A stretch of 6,313 bases of DNA from Atopobium sp. UBA6362 (GTDB lineage Bacteria > Actinomycetota > Coriobacteriia > Coriobacteriales > Atopobiaceae): assembly GCA_002440065.1 (NCBI GenBank), contig DJRK01000117.1:5578-11890 (forward strand), given 5' to 3'. Under the pieces are notes generated by a model. That model ran no database searches and was not told the DNA's origin. It saw only the letters and a program-made list of their open reading frames with translations. Positions 4,814-6,313 of the stretch are shown in pieces. The position numbers and the translations under genes are program-made. The stretch's first letter is position 1. Each line of letters starts with the position of its first letter.

Positions 4814-6109
4814 ATGGAACTCACGCCTGAGCAACAGGCGCTTCTCGACGGGTCGCGCGGCCCGGCCATGGCCAAGGTCGTCCGCACGCTCGTGATGTAC
4901 GGCGAGTGCTTCGGCGCGAAGCGCATGGTCCCCGTCTCGGGCGAGCGCGGCCACCTCGTCACGAGTTTCGGCCTGAGCATGCTCAAGCCCGTCTACGACC
5001 TCATGGACGAGCTCATCGCCGGCGGCGCGATCAGCGGCCAGGAGTTCAGCGCGGACCCGCGCCCGCTCGACCCCGCCGTCCCCGCGAACCCGCTGCAGCG
5101 CCTGCTCTTCCACATCATGTATTCCAAGCAGGACGATTACGAGACGCAGCTCAAGGCCATGGGCCTCATGGGCAAGGACGCCTTCACCTGCACGTGCTAC
5201 CTGCCCGAGGTTGGCAACCGGCCGCATCGCGGCGACGTCCTGAGCTGGGCCGAGTCGAGCGCGGTCGTCTTTGCCAACTCCGTCTTGGGCGCCCGCTGCA
5301 ACCGCAACTCGGGCATCATCGAGATGTTCGGCTCCATCGCCGGCTTCGTCCCGGAGTTCGGGCTCCTCACCGACGAGGGGCGCCGCGCGACCTGGGTCGT
5401 CGAGGTCTGCTGCGAGCACAAGCCCGAGGCGCAGGTACTCGGCAGCGCCATCGGCATGAAGGTCATGGAGGACGTGCCCTATATCAAGGGGCTCGACCAC
5501 TGGCTCGGCAACGAGCTCAGCCGAGATGCTGAGGACTATCTCAAGGACATGGGAGCCGCGAGCGCGTCGAACGGGGCCGTGGGCCTCTACCACGTGGACG
5601 GACTCACGCCCGAGGCCGTCGAGCTCGGGGAGGCCGGGCTCGTCGCGCCCGGCGCGCAGGTCTACCGCATCGACGACGCCGAGCTCGAGCGCGTGCGCGC
5701 GGGCTATCCCGTGGTTTGGAAGAACCCTGCGGCAAAACCCAGGCTCTGCTTCATCGGGTGCCCGCACCTCTCGGCCTCCCAGCTCAAGGACTGGTCGCGC
5801 CGCATCGTCGACGGCCTCGCTGTCGCCGGCAAGAAGCGCGTCCAGGTCCCGATGGTCCTTACCGCCGCGCCTGCCGTGGCCGAGGCTTTCCGCCGCACGG
5901 CGGACTACGAGCGGCTCGCCGCCACGGGCGCCGTCCTCTCGAGCATCTGCCCGCTCATGTACACGAACAACCCGCTCTGCGGGGGCATGCCCATCATCAC
6001 GAACTCGAACAAGCTCCGGACGTACTCCACGTCGCGTTACTACACCGACGAAGAAGTGTTGACCTATGTGACCAGGGGCTCGTTCGAGAAGAAGGGAGGC
6101 GACCGCTGA
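4814..6109 (+). CDS. Aconitase X catalytic (large) subunit
   Basis: Aconitase X is an iron-dependent hydro-lyase that removes water from a hydroxy acid. Characterised members are archaeal phosphomevalonate dehydratase and bacterial cis-3-hydroxy-L-proline dehydratase. The 431-residue protein opens with the family start (LTPEQQALLDG). It carries TCTCYL with C126 and C128, and the signature SWAESSAVVFANSVLGAR at 144-161. Near the C-terminus are IGCPHLS with C316, SSICPLM with C379, and the substrate-site segment ITNSNK (395-400). C126 or C128, C316 and C379 are the likely cluster ligands. Several spots differ from characterised members as I recall them: the segment after the opening reads PVSGERGH rather than a His-Ser-Gly type, and FSADPRPLD (78-86) replaces the usual TTLNP-like stretch. 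Family membership is secure, but the substrate is not. It is co-transcribed with the reductase upstream and overlaps the small-subunit start by one base (TGATG), so translation is probably coupled. Confidence 0.9.
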   Translation: MELTPEQQALLDGSRGPAMAKVVRTLVMYGECFGAKRMVPVSGERGHLVTSFGLSMLKPVYDLMDELIAGGAISGQEFSADPRPLDPAVPANPLQRLLFHIMYSKQDDYETQLKAMGLMGKDAFTCTCYLPEVGNRPHRGDVLSWAESSAVVFANSVLGARCNRNSGIIEMFGSIAGFVPEFGLLTDEGRRATWVVEVCCEHKPEAQVLGSAIGMKVMEDVPYIKGLDHWLGNELSRDAEDYLKDMGAASASNGAVGLYHVDGLTPEAVELGEAGLVAPGAQVYRIDDAELERVRAGYPVVWKNPAAKPRLCFIGCPHLSASQLKDWSRRIVDGLAVAGKKRVQVPMVLTAAPAVAEAFRRTADYERLAATGAVLSSICPLMYTNNPLCGGMPIITNSNKLRTYSTSRYYTDEEVLTYVTRGSFEKKGGDR

Positions 6110-6313
6110 TGGCTCAGGTCTTTCACGGCCGCGTGGTCGTTCCGGGGTCGGTCAGCGCCGAGGCGCTCGTGAGCCACGGCGGCCTGAACACGCTCGCGTC
6201 CTTCCAGAAGGCGCTCATGTTCGGCGACAAGCAGGCGACCTGCTCCGACCAGAACAACCCCGACCTCTACGGCAAGCCCATGGCGGGCCGTGCGCTGTGC
6301 CTGCCGCAGACCA
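6109..6313 (+). CDS. Aconitase X swivelling-domain (small) subunit, cut by the window end
   Basis: The first 68 codons of the DUF126-type small subunit are visible. In two-subunit aconitase X enzymes this domain completes the active site over the catalytic subunit. It opens MAQVFHGRVVVPGSVSAEALVS, matching the family G-x-V-x-P-G start, and ends in GRALCLPQT where relatives have a K-I-L-V-L-P-like strand. Between them, NTLASFQKALM and CSDQNNPDLYGK replace the SFWGGVDPxTG-like stretch of classical members, so it diverges in parallel with its partner. The ATG overlaps the stop of the large subunit by one base and has GGGAGGC about eight bases upstream. The bacterial cis-3-hydroxyproline dehydratases are usually fused, whereas here the subunits are separate, as in archaeal phosphomevalonate dehydratase. 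Confidence 0.88.
   Translation, partial: MAQVFHGRVVVPGSVSAEALVSHGGLNTLASFQKALMFGDKQATCSDQNNPDLYGKPMAGRALCLPQT

Noticed and set aside
4118..5767. 549-codon open frame on the minus strand across the reductase and aconitase X genes
   Set aside because: It is antisense to two strongly supported genes. Its protein is rich in Arg, Ala, Glu and His with no recognisable domain, as expected from high-GC third positions.
4814..6313. Assignment as phosphomevalonate dehydratase of the archaeal mevalonate pathway
   Set aside because: The two-subunit form fits, but no mevalonate-pathway genes are nearby, the neighbour is an enoate-reductase-type enzyme, and key segments differ.

Overview
The window looks like chromosomal DNA from a high-G+C anaerobe, most probably a coriobacterium (Eggerthellaceae or a relative). 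This rests on three things: a complete two-iron superoxide reductase, a strongly GC-biased third codon position, and a large FMN/FAD/[4Fe-4S] old-yellow-enzyme reductase of the kind expanded in that group. The taxonomic call is an inference from protein style, not from a marker gene.

Layout, left to right. (1) A full-length desulfoferrodoxin (86-472, +) detoxifies superoxide, and a strong terminator follows it (557-592). (2) A lone minus-strand accessory gene (625-1680) has a C-terminal half resembling the Vsr/DUF559-type PD-(D/E)XK nuclease fold. It is flanked by two direct copies of a 28-bp motif (502-529 and 1703-1730). A third copy (1829-1856), on the opposite strand, lies in the leader of the next gene. 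(3) acpS (1866-2273, +) encodes holo-ACP synthase. Its leader contains a perfect 9-bp hairpin followed by six T, with an alternative competing stem. (4) A three-gene operon starts at a good sigma-70-like promoter (2301-2329) whose -35 box lies inside a perfect 8+8 bp palindrome (2297-2316), probably a repressor operator. The operon encodes an OYE/2-enoate-reductase-like flavoenzyme (2376-4721), the aconitase X catalytic subunit (4814-6109) and the aconitase X swivelling subunit (6109 to the window end, truncated).

How the genes may work together: aconitase X enzymes dehydrate hydroxy acids, and OYE/2-enoate reductases reduce activated C=C bonds. Placed in one operon, they suggest a dehydrate-then-reduce pathway, or the reverse, for an unidentified small acid. 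It is switched by a DNA-binding regulator encoded outside the window. Both aconitase X subunits differ from the characterised phosphomevalonate and cis-3-hydroxyproline dehydratases at motifs that are normally conserved, so the substrate is probably different. This operon is the best candidate here for an undescribed system. The repeated leader motif around the nuclease-like gene is the second.

Intergenic DNA: no gap exceeds 300 bases. The gaps at 473-624, 1681-1865, 2274-2375 and 4722-4813 hold the signals listed. No tRNA, rRNA, CRISPR array, transposase or integrase was seen.
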